A stretch of DNA of 64,000 nt from Pseudarthrobacter sp. GA104 (GTDB taxonomy: Bacteria; Actinomycetota; Actinomycetes; Actinomycetales; Micrococcaceae): positions 682,001-746,000 of the forward strand of contig NZ_WOWL01000001.1 of the NCBI RefSeq assembly GCF_009741265.1, given 5' to 3'. The notes under the pieces were generated by a model. It made no database searches. It saw only the letters and a program-made list of their open reading frames with translations, and was not told the DNA's origin. Positions 43,122-53,212 of this stretch are shown in pieces. A program made the position numbers and the translations under genes. The first letter of the stretch is position 1; every line of letters begins with the position of its first letter.

Positions 43122-44333
43122 CTACCGTTCCCGCCGGCCGGCCCGCCATACAGCGTACGTCAGGGGCATGCCCGGCCGGTAGGCAAGGTGGGTGGCCGAG
43201 GGCGCATTCAGCAGGTGCAGGTCCGCACGGTGTCCGACGGCGATCGAGCCCACCGCACGCTCGCCGTCCGCGTCGTTGCCTTTGTCCCTATGGAGGGCCA
43301 GGGCGCCGCCGTACGTCGCAGCACGGACGGCTTCATGGACGCTGAGCCGCATCTGCAGCACCGCGGTGGTGACGCAGAATGCCATCGAGCTTGTGTAGGA
43401 CGTGCCCGGATTGCAGTTGGAGGCGAGCGCCACCTGGATGCCACTGTCCAGCAGCACCCGCGCGGGCGCAAGCGGCTGGCGCGTGGAGAGGTCGCAGGCA
43501 GGCAGGCATGTCGCCACGGTTCCGCGCGGCCCCGTTCCGCTGCCGGCATCCCAGCCGGCCCAGGTTCCGGCCAGTGCGTCCACATCCTTGTCCGCGAGGT
43601 AGTTCACGTGGTCCACGCTGGCGGCTTCGAACTCAACCGCGAGCTGCACGCCCGGGCCTTCACCGAGCTGGTTTCCGTGGACCCGCAGCCCCAGCCCGGC
43701 GTCACGGCAGGCCTCCAGGACCCGGCGGGACTGCCCGGCCGTGAACGCCCCTTCCTCGCAGAAGACATCGGCCCACTGCACGTAGGGCCGGACGGCGGTG
43801 AGCATGGGGCCGCAGACCAGGTCCGTGTAGGCTTCCGGGTCCTGCCCGGAAGGCACCAGGTGCGCCCCAAGGTACGTGGCTTGGTCCGCCACAGTGGAGG
43901 CGATGCGGGCACTCCGGGCCTCGTGTTCGACGTCGAGGCCGTAGCCGGTCTTCGTCTCAAGGTAGGTGGTCCCCTGCGAGACAGCCTCGGCCACGCGGCC
44001 CAGCGCCAGGCGGGTGAGGTCGAAGTCGGAGGTGGCACGGGTGGCCTTCATGGTCACCGCAATCCCGCCGGCCGAGTAGGACTCCCCCGCCATCCGCGCC
44101 TCGAACTCTGCCGTCCGGTCACCGGCAAACAGCAGATGGGTATGGGAATCCACCCAGCCGGGAAGCAGGGCCCGGCCGCCGGCATCAACGGCGTCGTCCG
44201 CGGCCGGAGCATCGGCTGCGGCACCGATCCAGGAGATCCGCTCGCCCTCGACCACCACTGCTGCATCCTTCAGGACCCGGTGCTCCAGGTCCTGTGTCAT
44301 CAGCTCGGCAATATTGGTGATCAGCGTACTCAT
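43122..44333 (-). CDS. hutI: Imidazolonepropionase
   Basis: Hydrolyses imidazolone-5-propionate to formiminoglutamate in histidine breakdown. 403 residues, amidohydrolase fold: metal site WVDSHTHLLFAGDR, Arg/Tyr region ETKTGYGLDVEHEA, His in LRVHGNQLGEGPG, and Asp/Asn in VALASNCNPGTSYTSS. No other hut genes are in the window. It starts 11 bases after the FAD oxidase gene and probably belongs to the tdh-kbl transcript. Confidence 0.93.
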   Translation of the reverse strand: MSTLITNIAELMTQDLEHRVLKDAAVVVEGERISWIGAAADAPAADDAVDAGGRALLPGWVDSHTHLLFAGDRTAEFEARMAGESYSAGGIAVTMKATRATSDFDLTRLALGRVAEAVSQGTTYLETKTGYGLDVEHEARSARIASTVADQATYLGAHLVPSGQDPEAYTDLVCGPMLTAVRPYVQWADVFCEEGAFTAGQSRRVLEACRDAGLGLRVHGNQLGEGPGVQLAVEFEAASVDHVNYLADKDVDALAGTWAGWDAGSGTGPRGTVATCLPACDLSTRQPLAPARVLLDSGIQVALASNCNPGTSYTSSMAFCVTTAVLQMRLSVHEAVRAATYGGALALHRDKGNDADGERAVGSIAVGHRADLHLLNAPSATHLAYRPGMPLTYAVWRAGRRER

Positions 44334-44344
44334 ACAGCCATTCT

Positions 44345-45463
44345 TCAGCGTCGGACAGACCAGCGGGTGGCCGCCAGTGCCTGCGCTGTCCGGGATGCCG
44401 GACCATCCGTGCCGGCTGCGGCAGCCGCACCGCCCTGGCCGGCCAGGATCTGGGCGGCCGCGAGCTCAGCCATGGCCGAAGAGGTCTGGAAACCGTAGCC
44501 GCCCTGGCCGGCCAGCCAGTAGAAGCCCGGAGCTTCGGCGTCGAACCCCGCCACGGGGACGCCGTCGGCCGCTTCCGTCCGCAATCCTGTCCACGCCCGG
44601 CGGATGTCCTTGATTCCGAGGGTTGTCACCTGGTTCAGCCTGCCCACCAGCCGCTCAATGTCCCCCGGCCGGGGACGGGCGTCCTCCGGTCCGCTCGGCT
44701 CCGATTCAGACGGCGAGATGAGGACGTCGTCGCCGTCCCGGCGGAAATAGAACGTGCTGTCCGCTGCAGCCACCATTGGGCAGCGTTCAGGCAGGGGATG
44801 TTCGACGGCGGCAATCGCCGCGGTGCGCCGGTACGGCTGCAGCCCCAGCTTCTCCACGCCGCTGATGACGGCGAGTTCGTCCGCCCAGGCGCCGGCGGCG
44901 TTGACCAGGACGCCCGCCTGGAAGCCCTCCGTCCCGGCCCCCACCTGCCAGCCGGAGCCGAGGCGCTGGGCGGTGTGCACCCTGGCGCCCGTGATGATGT
45001 CCGCTCCGGCCGCCGCAGCGCGCTGCCGGTGGTCCTCCAGGAGCCGTGGCGCATCACAGCCGAAGGACCCTTCATCCAGTCCGGCGGCCTGGAATGTGCC
45101 GGGGACCAGTGCCGGGCAAAGCTCCAGAGCCTCAGCGGGGGTGATGGACCGCATGAGTCCGCTCGCTTCAGAAGCCACTGCTTCCTCGGAGCCGATCAGC
45201 ATGAAGCTGCGCGGCGTCAGTATGGGTTCAGGCAATTGCGCATCGCGGGCGGCAAGCAGCTCAAGAGTCCGGACGGTCAGTGCCTGGACAACCGGCGGGC
45301 CGTAGCTGGGGATGAACTGGCGGGCCGAGCGGGAGGACGTGTGGTACGCCAGCTCCTGCTCGGCCTCCACCAGCGCCACGCTGCAACTGCCCGCCAGCGC
45401 GGACGCCAGGGACAGTCCGGCAATGCCGCCGCCCACGATCAGGACATCGTAATGTGCTGCCAT
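44345..45463 (-). CDS. FAD-dependent amino-acid oxidase/dehydrogenase (DAO family)
   Basis: 372 residues. Dinucleotide site VLIVGGGIAGLSLASALAG at the N-terminus, FAD contacts SSRSARQFIPSYGPPVV, VLVNAAGAWADELAVISGVE and the C-terminal GFYWLAGQGGYGFQTSSAMA. Family members oxidise glycine, sarcosine, D-amino acids or related secondary amines. In a threonine-to-glycine operon, glycine or a derivative is the natural guess. GGAGAA precedes the ATG; 12 bases separate it from hutI. Confidence 0.82.
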   Translation of the reverse strand: MAAHYDVLIVGGGIAGLSLASALAGSCSVALVEAEQELAYHTSSRSARQFIPSYGPPVVQALTVRTLELLAARDAQLPEPILTPRSFMLIGSEEAVASEASGLMRSITPAEALELCPALVPGTFQAAGLDEGSFGCDAPRLLEDHRQRAAAAGADIITGARVHTAQRLGSGWQVGAGTEGFQAGVLVNAAGAWADELAVISGVEKLGLQPYRRTAAIAAVEHPLPERCPMVAAADSTFYFRRDGDDVLISPSESEPSGPEDARPRPGDIERLVGRLNQVTTLGIKDIRRAWTGLRTEAADGVPVAGFDAEAPGFYWLAGQGGYGFQTSSAMAELAAAQILAGQGGAAAAAGTDGPASRTAQALAATRWSVRR

Positions 45464-45502
45464 TTCTCCATCCTCGCAGAGTCGGTGCCGGCGCTTCCTG
45501 TC

Positions 45503-46711
45503 TTAGCCTGCCACTTCCGCCCGGCTGGCGACGAAGGCACGCACGCAGGCTTCGACGTCGTCCGCTGAGTGCGCAGCTGAAAGCTGCACCCGGATCCGCG
45601 CGGCACCCCGCGGAACCACCGGAAAGCTGAATGCGGTGACAAAGACGCCATGCTGCAGCATCCGGTCGGCAACCTTGGCAGCCATCACGGCGTCGCCGAA
45701 CATGACCGGAACAATGGCATGTTCGCCGGGCAGGAGGTCGAAGCCCTCCTCCGTCATCCGGCGGCGGAACAGGGCGGCGTTTTCGAAGAGCGTGCGCCGC
45801 AGGTCCGCCGAGTTCTCCACCAGGTCCAGGGCCTTGATGGTGGCGGCGACGATTGCGGGGGCCACCGAGTTGGAGAAGAGGTACGGGCGGGCCTTCTGCC
45901 GGAGCATCGCCACCACTTCCGCGCGGCCGGACACATAGCCCCCGGATGCTCCGCCCAGTGCCTTGCCGAACGTGCCGGTGTAGATGTCGACGCGGTGCGA
46001 AACGCCTGCATGTTCCGGCGTGCCGGCACCGGTTGGCCCCATGAAGCCGACGGCGTGCGAGTCGTCAACCATCACCATGGCGTCGTACTTCTCGGCAAGG
46101 TCGCAGATGGCCTCAAGCGGGGCCAGGAACCCGTCCATGGAAAAGACCCCGTCCGTGACGATGATCTTGCGGCGGGCGGGCTGGTCCTGCGTGGACGCCT
46201 CCACAAGCTTGGCCTCCAGGTCGGCCATGTCCTGGTTGGCGTAGCGGTAGCGGCGCGCCTTGCAGAGGCGGATGCCGTCGATGATGGACGCGTGGTTCAG
46301 GGCATCGGAGATGATGGCATCCTCCGGCCCGAACAGGGACTCGAACACCCCGCCGTTGGCGTCGAAGCAGCTGGAGAACAGGATGGTGTCCTCAGTGCCG
46401 AGGAACCGGGAGACGCGGGATTCAAGTGCCAGGTGCAGGTCCTGGGTGCCGCAGATGAACCGCACGCTGGCCATGCCGAAGCCGCGCTCATCCATGGCGT
46501 CCTTGGCCGCGCGGATGATCTCCGGATGGTCCGCCAGGCCGAGGTAGTTGTTGGCGCAGAAGTTGAGCACATCCGCTCCCTGCTGCCCAATCCGTCCGGC
46601 CGTGATGTGGCTGGACTGCGGGGACCTGATGCTGCGTTCGGTCTTGAAGAGGCCCGCGCTGCGGATGTCCTCCAGCTCGGTGCTCAGCTGGTCCTTGATC
46701 GAGGTGTACAT
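45503..46711 (-). CDS. kbl: Glycine C-acetyltransferase (2-amino-3-ketobutyrate CoA ligase)
   Basis: PLP enzyme that cleaves 2-amino-3-oxobutyrate with CoA to glycine and acetyl-CoA, completing threonine breakdown started by Tdh. 402 residues: [39 protein letters not shown], and PLP Lys in [23 protein letters not shown] at 46711 has TAAGGA upstream. It starts eight bases after the tdh stop. Confidence 0.95.
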   Translation of the reverse strand: MYTSIKDQLSTELEDIRSAGLFKTERSIRSPQSSHITAGRIGQQGADVLNFCANNYLGLADHPEIIRAAKDAMDERGFGMASVRFICGTQDLHLALESRVSRFLGTEDTILFSSCFDANGGVFESLFGPEDAIISDALNHASIIDGIRLCKARRYRYANQDMADLEAKLVEASTQDQPARRKIIVTDGVFSMDGFLAPLEAICDLAEKYDAMVMVDDSHAVGFMGPTGAGTPEHAGVSHRVDIYTGTFGKALGGASGGYVSGRAEVVAMLRQKARPYLFSNSVAPAIVAATIKALDLVENSADLRRTLFENAALFRRRMTEEGFDLLPGEHAIVPVMFGDAVMAAKVADRMLQHGVFVTAFSFPVVPRGAARIRVQLSAAHSADDVEACVRAFVASRAEVAG

Positions 46712-46719
46712 GGCGTTCC

Positions 46720-47766
46720 TTAGAGTTGGGTCCAGTCGAGGACAACTTTGCCACCTGTGCCGCTGCGGGCAAGGTCGAAGCCTTTTTCCCATTGGCCGGC
46801 AGGCAGGGTGTCAGTGACGACGGCGGAAATTCCGGCGTGCAGCACGGGGTTGGAGCTGAGCATGGCGCTCATGGCGTACCAGGTCTCATACATTTCGCGG
46901 CCGTAGATGCCTTTGAGCGTGAGCATGTGGGTGACCACCTTGCCCCAGTCGATGATGATGTCCTGGCTGGGCAGCCCCAGCATGGCGATCCGGCCGCCGT
47001 GGTTCATGTTGTCGATCATCTCGGGCAGTGCGCCGGGGTGGCCGGACATTTCCATTCCGATGTCAAAGCCCTCCCGCATGCCCAGGCTGCGCTGGGCATC
47101 CCGGACACGGGTGGTGGAGACGTCGATGGCCAGGTCGGCACCCAGCCGGCGCGCGAGGTCCAGGCGGGGCCGGGACACGTCGGTGATGGCGATCTTGCGG
47201 GCGCCGGCGTGGCGGGCGACGGCGATGGCCATCAGGCCGATGGGTCCGGCGCCGGTGATGAGCACGTCCTCGCCCACGAGCGGGAAGCTCAGGGCAGTGT
47301 GCGTTGCATTGCCGAAGGGGTCGAAGATGGCGCCCAGCTCCGGGGTGACCGAGGGGTCGGTGTGGACCCAGACATTGGTTTCCGGGATCACCACATACTC
47401 CGCGAAAGCGCCGTCCCGCTGCACACCTACACTCACGGTGTGGATGCACATTTGGCGCCTGCCTGCCCGGCAGTTCCGGCAGATCCCGCAGACAACATGG
47501 CCTTCGCCGGAGACCCGGTCACCCACCTTGACGTCGCGGACGTCCTCGCCGATTTCCACCACTTCACCGTAGAACTCATGGCCCGGGATGAGGGGGGCTT
47601 CAATGATCCCCTGTGCCCAGGAGTCCCAGGACTGGATGTGCAGGTCCGTGCCGCAGATCCCGGTGGTCATGACCCGGATCTTCACGTCCGCGGGGCCTGC
47701 CTCGGGTTCGGGGCGCTCCACCAGTTCGAAGCCGGCCTGTGGGCCGGCCTTGTACAAAGCCTTCAT
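46720..47766 (-). CDS. tdh: L-threonine 3-dehydrogenase
   Basis: NAD+/Zn enzyme oxidising threonine to 2-amino-3-oxobutyrate. 348 residues, medium-chain dehydrogenase: catalytic Zn ligands in [19 protein letters not shown] and [17 protein letters not shown], structural Cys cluster [15 protein letters not shown], Rossmann [17 protein letters not shown], and the Tdh-type [22 protein letters not shown] precedes the ATG at 47766. First gene of tdh-kbl-oxidase-hutI, divergent from a LysR gene. Confidence 0.95.
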   Translation of the reverse strand: MKALYKAGPQAGFELVERPEPEAGPADVKIRVMTTGICGTDLHIQSWDSWAQGIIEAPLIPGHEFYGEVVEIGEDVRDVKVGDRVSGEGHVVCGICRNCRAGRRQMCIHTVSVGVQRDGAFAEYVVIPETNVWVHTDPSVTPELGAIFDPFGNATHTALSFPLVGEDVLITGAGPIGLMAIAVARHAGARKIAITDVSRPRLDLARRLGADLAIDVSTTRVRDAQRSLGMREGFDIGMEMSGHPGALPEMIDNMNHGGRIAMLGLPSQDIIIDWGKVVTHMLTLKGIYGREMYETWYAMSAMLSSNPVLHAGISAVVTDTLPAGQWEKGFDLARSGTGGKVVLDWTQL

Positions 47767-47881
47767 CGGCTTCCTCACTCTTTGTCTGTCCTTGGCATGT
47801 CCTGCCTTCCCCATTAGAGCGAGGAGAAAGCTTTAGCACAACAGCGAAATTCTCAATCGACGATGCAGCTTTCCTAATGCG

Positions 47882-47887
47882 TAGACT
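47882..47887 (+). promoter_or_regulatory. Probable -10 box of leaderless LysR gene
   Basis: TAGACT, six bases, then the ATG at 47894; no separate ribosome-binding site. Confidence 0.55.
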
Positions 47888-47893
47888 GGCGGG

Positions 47894-48805
47894 ATGGAGA
47901 TCCACCAGCTTGAAATCCTCCGGGAACTAGGCGCCTTGGGAAGCGTCAAGGCCGTGGCCGACACCCTCATGGTCACCCCGTCAGCCGTGTCCCAGCAACT
48001 GGCGCTGCTGCAGCGGAAGATCGACGTTCCCCTCACCCGCAAGGAGGGCCGCAACCTGGTCCTCACCGAGGCAGGCCAGGTGCTGGCCGACGCCGGGGCC
48101 GCCGTCGTCAGTGCCATGGCCGACGCACGGGACGCCATCGGCAACTATCACGGCTCTTCCGCCGGACGGGTGACCCTCTGCGGGTTCCACAGTGCCGGCC
48201 AGGCGGTGTTCGCCCCGCTGGCGCGGATCCTTGACGCCCCGGGCCAGCCGCGCATAGAACTCTCGGACGAGGACGTGGCCCAGCAGGACTTTCCCGCCCT
48301 GACCGCACGCTATGACCTGGTGCTCGCCCACAGGATGGACCACAGCCCGCGGTGGCCGGCCGAGCGGGTCACCGTGATACCACTGGCGCACGAACCGCTG
48401 GACGTGGCGTTGCCGGCCGGGCATCCCCTCGCGGCCAAGGCTGCGGTGACGGCAGACGACGTCGGCGGCGAGGCCTGGGTGACCAGCCACAGCGGATACT
48501 CTCCTGCCGACGTGCTGTCCGCCGTCGCCGCCGTTTCCAGCCGTGAGCCGAACATCGTCCACCGGATCAACGACTACTCCACGGTGGCGGCCCTGGTTGC
48601 TGCCGGCGGCGTGGTGGGCCTGCTCCCGAGGTATACCGCCGGACCGGTGCTCAATCCGGACATCGTGCTCCGGCCGCTGGCCGGTATCAGCACCCGGCGC
48701 CGGATCGACCTTTTGGCCCGGCCGGAGAACCTGAAGCGCCGTTCGGTCACGATCGTCTCCGAGGCGCTGCAGGAGATCATGGCCGGGCTGGTGGAGCAGG
48801 GCTGA
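47894..48805 (+). CDS. LysR-family transcriptional regulator
   Basis: 303 residues. HTH: MEIHQLEILRELGALGSVKA and VADTLMVTPSAVSQQLALLQ; the effector domain has FHSAGQAVFAPLARIL and VAALVAAGGVVGLLPRY. Divergent from tdh, so it likely controls the threonine/glycine operon. Start ATG directly follows a -10 box, suggesting leaderless mRNA. Ends against a family A palindrome. Confidence 0.88.
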   Translation: MEIHQLEILRELGALGSVKAVADTLMVTPSAVSQQLALLQRKIDVPLTRKEGRNLVLTEAGQVLADAGAAVVSAMADARDAIGNYHGSSAGRVTLCGFHSAGQAVFAPLARILDAPGQPRIELSDEDVAQQDFPALTARYDLVLAHRMDHSPRWPAERVTVIPLAHEPLDVALPAGHPLAAKAAVTADDVGGEAWVTSHSGYSPADVLSAVAAVSSREPNIVHRINDYSTVAALVAAGGVVGLLPRYTAGPVLNPDIVLRPLAGISTRRRIDLLARPENLKRRSVTIVSEALQEIMAGLVEQG

Positions 48806-48811
48806 CCCAAC

Positions 48812-48865
48812 TAGGTAGCACTAAGTGTCGTTTTGAGGGGTCAAAACGACACTTGCTGCTACCTA
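48812..48865. repeat. Intergenic palindromic repeat, family A copy 2
   Basis: 25-base arms (48812-48836 and 48841-48865), two mismatches, GGGG loop; same core as copy 1. It fills the gap between convergent genes, and its right arm contains the TAG stop codon (48863-48865) of the leftward gene. Confidence 0.9.
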
Positions 48866-49462
48866 CTTTGCATGGCGTTTACCGTGGCCTTTTTCGTGGC
48901 CGTGGCCCTTGTCGTGGCCCCGACCCAGCCCGAGTCCCGGACCCTCACCGGCACCTTCAACAATCCGCTCTGCCATGGCCTGGTCCCCATTCCTGACGCC
49001 GGAGATCCGGACCGTGTCGCCGGCGGCGATGTCCGCGATGGTTCCGTCCGTTGGCTTAAGCCGTTTGCCGCCGTCGGGCGTTGCCGACGAGCCGTCGGCG
49101 GCGGGGGCAGGTACCTGCTTGATCTTCGTCTCCGCGTTGACCGCGTAGGTCTGCGAGTAGCCGTCCTCGCTCTTGACGGTGATCGAGGTGTCGCTGACGG
49201 ACTCCACCGTGCCGCGCTGTTCCAGGACGGTTTGAAAGGTGCCGTCCGCTTTCTTAACCACGCCCTCGCTGTGCAGGTGCTGCGGGCGCTGGGATTTGTC
49301 CGGTTTGGCCGGCCGGTTCTCCTGCCCCGGCGCCGACTGCGACGGGGAGGGCTGCGGCGAGTCGGCGGCCCAGGCAAAGGCCACCCCGGCCCCCGTCAAG
49401 GTCAGTGCCACGGCTCCGGCGAGCAGGCCCTTGCGAATCTTCAGCGGATCCCTGACGGACAT
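48863..49462 (-). CDS. Exported protein of unknown function (DUF5666-like)
   Basis: 199 residues from ATG 49462, where GGGAGGA lies six bases upstream. Signal or anchor helix KGLLAGAVALTLTGAGVAFA, then a Pro/Ser/Gln-rich linker, a small beta-rich core (GTVESVSDTSITVKSEDGYS; GDTVRISGVRNGDQA) like DUF5666, and a Gly/His/Lys-rich tail (GHDKGHGHEKGHGKRHAK) that could bind metal or be disordered. Function unknown. Its stop codon is part of a family A repeat. Confidence 0.7.
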   Translation of the reverse strand: MSVRDPLKIRKGLLAGAVALTLTGAGVAFAWAADSPQPSPSQSAPGQENRPAKPDKSQRPQHLHSEGVVKKADGTFQTVLEQRGTVESVSDTSITVKSEDGYSQTYAVNAETKIKQVPAPAADGSSATPDGGKRLKPTDGTIADIAAGDTVRISGVRNGDQAMAERIVEGAGEGPGLGLGRGHDKGHGHEKGHGKRHAK

Positions 49463-49603
49463 GTCCATTCCTCCCACACAGCATCTCCGGCGGCACCGGC
49501 CCGTTTGTTCCCCGCACCGGTGTCCTGCGCTTCAGTGTAGGACCGCGTCCAGCCAGTGAACATAAGTACTTTCGCGGCGCACGCACCTGAGTACTTAAAG
49601 AAA

Positions 49604-49663
49604 AACCGGGTAGCGCCAAGTGTCGTTATGAGCGTTCAAAACGACACTTCGCGCTACCCGGTT
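49604..49663. repeat. Intergenic palindromic repeat, family A copy 3
   Basis: 28-base arms (49604-49631 and 49636-49663), two mismatches, four-base loop, same core. On the leftward strand it follows the gatB stop by ~15 bases, and AACCGG flanks plus an adjacent A-run (T-run in RNA) make it a plausible terminator. Confidence 0.9.
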
Positions 49664-49677
49664 GGGATGGGAGGAGG

Positions 49678-51186
49678 TTAGGCGGTGACGCCCAGCTTCT
49701 CCAGGATCAGCTCGCGGACCCGGGCTGCGTCGGCCTGGCCGCGGGTGGCCTTCATGACGCCGCCCACGATCGCGCCGATGGCCTGGACCTTGCCGCCGCG
49801 GATCTTGTCCGCGACGTCGGGCTGCGCGGCCAGGGCGGCGTCGATGGCCTCAAGCAGGGGCCCGTCGTCGGAAACAACGGCCAGGCCGCGCGTCTCCACG
49901 ATCTCCGCCGGGGAGCCTTCGCCGGCGAGGACACCGTCCAGCACCTCCGAGGCCATCTTGTTGTTGATCTTGCCTTCCTCCACCATGCGGGCAAGCTCCA
50001 CGATGGTGGCGGGCTGCACGCCTAGCTGGCCCGGGTCCACGTCAGCGTTCTTGGCCCGGCCCACGATCTCGCCCATCCACCATTTGCGGGCCACGGAGGC
50101 CGAGGCCCCGGCGGCGATGGTTTCCTCGATCTCGTCCATGACGCCGGCGTTGACCACGTCGCGGAACTCCAGGTCCGAGTAGCCCCAGTCGGCCTGGAGG
50201 CGCTTGCGGCGGGCGGCCGGCGGCTCGGGCAGGGTGGCCCGGAGTTCCTCAACCCATTCGCGGGAAGCCACCACGGGAACCAGGTCCGGTTCCGGGAAGT
50301 AGCGGTAGTCGTCGGCATCGGACTTGGGCCGGCCCGAGGTGGTGGTGCGGGTGTCCTCGTGCCAGTGGCGGGTTTCCTGCACCACGGGGTTGCCGGCGTC
50401 CAGGACGGCGGCGTGGCGCTGGATCTCGTAGCGGACGGCGTGTTCGACGGCGCGCAGCGAGTTCACGTTCTTCGTTTCGGACCGGATGCCGAACCTTTCG
50501 CGGCCGTGCGGGCGCAGCGACACGTTGGCGTCGCAGCGGACGTTGCCGCGTTCCATCTTCGCGTCGGACACGCCCAGGTTCTTGACGATCTCGCGGACTG
50601 CCGCCACATAGGCCTTCGCCAGCTCCGGTGCGCGGGAGCCGGCGCCCTCGATGGGCTTGGTGACGATCTCCACCAGCGGAACGCCGGCGCGGTTGTAGTC
50701 CACCAGGGAGAAATCGGCCCCGTGGATGCGGCCGGTGGCCCCGCCCATGTGGGTCAGCTTTCCGGCGTCCTCCTCCATGTGCGCGCGCTCGATTTCCACG
50801 CGGAACACGGTGCCGTCCGAGAGCTCGACGTCCAGGTAGCCGTCGTACGCGATGGGCTCGTCGTACTGGGACGTCTGGAAGTTCTTGGGGGTGTCCGGGT
50901 AGAAGTAGTTCTTCCGGGCAAACCGGCAGCTCTCGGCGATCTTGCAGTTCAGGGCAAGGCCGATCTTGATGGAGGATTCCACCGCCGTTTTGTTGACCAC
51001 CGGCAGGACGCCCGGCAAGCCAAGGTCCACCTCGTTGACGTTGGTGTTGGGCTCGTCGCCGAAAACGTTCGGGGCGGAGGAGAACATCTTGGTCTTGGTG
51101 TTGAGTTCAACGTGGACCTCGAACCCCAGGACGGGATCGTACTTCTCCATGGCCTCTTCGAAGCTCAGGATTGCTTCATTGTTCAT
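49678..51186 (-). CDS. gatB: Aspartyl/glutamyl-tRNA amidotransferase subunit B
   Basis: Subunit of GatCAB, which converts Glu-tRNA(Gln) and/or Asp-tRNA(Asn) to the amides. 502 residues: [39 protein letters not shown], the kinase-site [16 protein letters not shown] and [14 protein letters not shown], plus the C-terminal YqeY-like helical domain. ATG 51186 has AGGAGG upstream and shares one base with the gatA stop (TAATG). Confidence 0.96.
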   Translation of the reverse strand: MNNEAILSFEEAMEKYDPVLGFEVHVELNTKTKMFSSAPNVFGDEPNTNVNEVDLGLPGVLPVVNKTAVESSIKIGLALNCKIAESCRFARKNYFYPDTPKNFQTSQYDEPIAYDGYLDVELSDGTVFRVEIERAHMEEDAGKLTHMGGATGRIHGADFSLVDYNRAGVPLVEIVTKPIEGAGSRAPELAKAYVAAVREIVKNLGVSDAKMERGNVRCDANVSLRPHGRERFGIRSETKNVNSLRAVEHAVRYEIQRHAAVLDAGNPVVQETRHWHEDTRTTTSGRPKSDADDYRYFPEPDLVPVVASREWVEELRATLPEPPAARRKRLQADWGYSDLEFRDVVNAGVMDEIEETIAAGASASVARKWWMGEIVGRAKNADVDPGQLGVQPATIVELARMVEEGKINNKMASEVLDGVLAGEGSPAEIVETRGLAVVSDDGPLLEAIDAALAAQPDVADKIRGGKVQAIGAIVGGVMKATRGQADAARVRELILEKLGVTA

Positions 51187-52766
51187 TATTTTGCCTCCTG
51201 GCTTCCAACAAGGGTTTCGACAGGCCCGGCCCCCGAGGCGGCCAACGCCGGGGCCTGGGCCAGCAGCGGACCGCCCCATTTCGCCTCGAGCAGCGATTCC
51301 AGGACGGCGCCCACCCGGTACAGGCGGGCGTCCTCGCGGGCAGGGGCCAGCAGCTGTATGCCCACGGGCAGCCCGTCCTCGTCCGCCAGGCCGCCCGGCA
51401 GGGAGAGCCCGGGAACGCCGGCCAGGTTGGCCGGGATGGTGGCGACATCGTTGAGGTACATGGCCAGGGGGTCGTCCAGCTTCTCGCCGAGGCGGAAGGC
51501 CGTGGTGGGGGCGGTGGGCGAGATCAGCACGTCCGCCACCGTGAACGCTGCCTCGAAGTCGCGCTGCACCAGGGTCCGGACCTTCTGCGCCGAGCCGTAG
51601 TAGGCGTCGTAGTAGCCGGCGGACAGGGCGTAGGTGCCCAGGATGATGCGGCGCTTCACCTCATCGCCGAAACCGGCGGCGCGGGTGGCACCCATGACGC
51701 GTTCGATGGTCATGGGGCCCTCTTCGGGGAGGACGCGCAGGCCGTACCGGACGCCGTCGAACTTGGCGAGGTTGGAGGACGCTTCGGAGGGCATGATCAG
51801 GTAGTAGGCGCCCAGGGCGTACTGGAAGTTGGGGCACGAAACCTCAACGATCTGCGCGCCGGCCTCCTTGAGGAGTTCCAGGGCGTCATTGAAGCGGTTT
51901 TCGACGCCGGCCTGGTAGCCCTCGCCGTGCAGCTCCTTGATGATGCCGATCCGCAGGCCTTCAACGTTGCCGGTCCTGGCAGCGGCGACGAGGTCGGCGA
52001 GCGGGTCCGGCAACGAGGTGGAGTCGCGGGGATCGTGTCCGCCGATGACCTGGTGCAGGAGCGCGGAGTCCAGGACGGTCCGGGAAACCGGCCCGATCTG
52101 GTCCAGCGAGGACGCCATGGCGATGGCCCCGTAGCGCGAGACGCTGCCGTACGTGGGCTTCACGCCCACGGTGCCGGTGACGGCGCCGGGCTGGCGGATG
52201 GACCCGCCGGTATCGGTGCCGAGGGCGAGGGGCGCCTCAAAGGCGGCGACGGCGGCAGCGGACCCGCCGCCGGACCCGCCGGGGATGCGGTCCAGGTCCC
52301 AGGGGTTGCGGGTGGGGCCGTAGGCGGAGTGCTCGGTGGAGGAGCCCATGGCGAACTCGTCCAGGTTGGTCTTGCCCAGGATGGGCATCTTCGCGGCGCG
52401 CAGGCGCTCGACGACGGTGGCGTCGTACGGGCTGTGCCAGCCTTCGAGGATCCTGGATCCCGCGGTGGTGGGCTGGCCGATGGTGACGATGAGGTCCTTC
52501 ACGGCGATGGGCACGCCCGCGAGGACATGCAGCGCTTCGGCCTCCGCACCGCCGGCGGCGCGGATGGCGTCCACCTCGGCGGCGACGGCGAGCGCTTCCT
52601 CTGCATTGACGTGGAGGAACGCGTTGACGCCGCGTTCGCCGCCGTCCACCTCCGCGATCCGGTCCAGGTACGCCTGGGTGACCTCCACGGAGGTGACCTC
52701 GCCGGCGGCCAGCTTTTCGGCGAGCTCGGCGGCGGAGAGGCGGATGAGTTTGTTCGTGTCAGTCAT
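51186..52766 (-). CDS. gatA: Aspartyl/glutamyl-tRNA amidotransferase subunit A
   Basis: Glutaminase subunit. 526 residues, amidase-signature enzyme: catalytic Lys in [17 protein letters not shown], Gly/Ser-rich [19 protein letters not shown] with the cis-Ser, and nucleophile Ser in [17 protein letters not shown]. Starts four bases after gatC and ends overlapping gatB by one base. Confidence 0.96.
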   Translation of the reverse strand: MTDTNKLIRLSAAELAEKLAAGEVTSVEVTQAYLDRIAEVDGGERGVNAFLHVNAEEALAVAAEVDAIRAAGGAEAEALHVLAGVPIAVKDLIVTIGQPTTAGSRILEGWHSPYDATVVERLRAAKMPILGKTNLDEFAMGSSTEHSAYGPTRNPWDLDRIPGGSGGGSAAAVAAFEAPLALGTDTGGSIRQPGAVTGTVGVKPTYGSVSRYGAIAMASSLDQIGPVSRTVLDSALLHQVIGGHDPRDSTSLPDPLADLVAAARTGNVEGLRIGIIKELHGEGYQAGVENRFNDALELLKEAGAQIVEVSCPNFQYALGAYYLIMPSEASSNLAKFDGVRYGLRVLPEEGPMTIERVMGATRAAGFGDEVKRRIILGTYALSAGYYDAYYGSAQKVRTLVQRDFEAAFTVADVLISPTAPTTAFRLGEKLDDPLAMYLNDVATIPANLAGVPGLSLPGGLADEDGLPVGIQLLAPAREDARLYRVGAVLESLLEAKWGGPLLAQAPALAASGAGPVETLVGSQEAK

Positions 52767-52770
52767 GGGT

Positions 52771-53067
52771 TTATGCCTCATCCAGGATTGCCGGGACCTT
52801 GAAACGGTTGTCGTCGGAGTCCGGCGCCCCGGAGAGTGCCTGCTCCGCCGTGAAGGTGTGGCCCACAACGTCTTCGCGGAACACGTTGCTCAGCGGAATG
52901 GGGTGTGAGGTGGCCGGGACGTCGTCGCCGGCGGCCTGACTGACGGATTTGACCGAATCAACGATGACAGCGAGTTCGCCGGCCATCCTGTCCAGCTCTT
53001 GGTCACTCATCTCAATGTGAGCGAGCCGCGCGAGGTGCGCGACGTCGTCACGGTTGATCGCAGCCAT
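52771..53067 (-). CDS. gatC: Aspartyl/glutamyl-tRNA amidotransferase subunit C
   Basis: 98 residues, first gene of gatCAB. Typical pattern: [20 protein letters not shown] helix, then the extended [14 protein letters not shown] and the end [12 protein letters not shown]. It stabilises GatA on GatB. GGGGAG precedes ATG 53067. Confidence 0.94.
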   Translation of the reverse strand: MAAINRDDVAHLARLAHIEMSDQELDRMAGELAVIVDSVKSVSQAAGDDVPATSHPIPLSNVFREDVVGHTFTAEQALSGAPDSDDNRFKVPAILDEA

Positions 53068-53126
53068 GGATCTCCCCTGCAAAGTTTGAATTGATTTCCG
53101 ACCCATTCTAGTGGGGAAACGATGAT

Positions 53127-53162
53127 GCCCGTCTGACGACCCCCAGCGGGCGTCAGACGGGC
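53127..53162 (-). terminator. Probable terminator after citrate transporter gene
   Basis: Perfect 12-base arms (53127-53138 and 53151-53162) with a 12-base loop that can pair further. It lies ~50 bp past the transporter stop on its strand; only a weak T-rich tail. Confidence 0.55.
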
Positions 53163-53212
53163 ACCTTCTTGCCGGGTCCCGCCACGAATGGCGGCAGCAC
53201 GGCAGCTACAGA

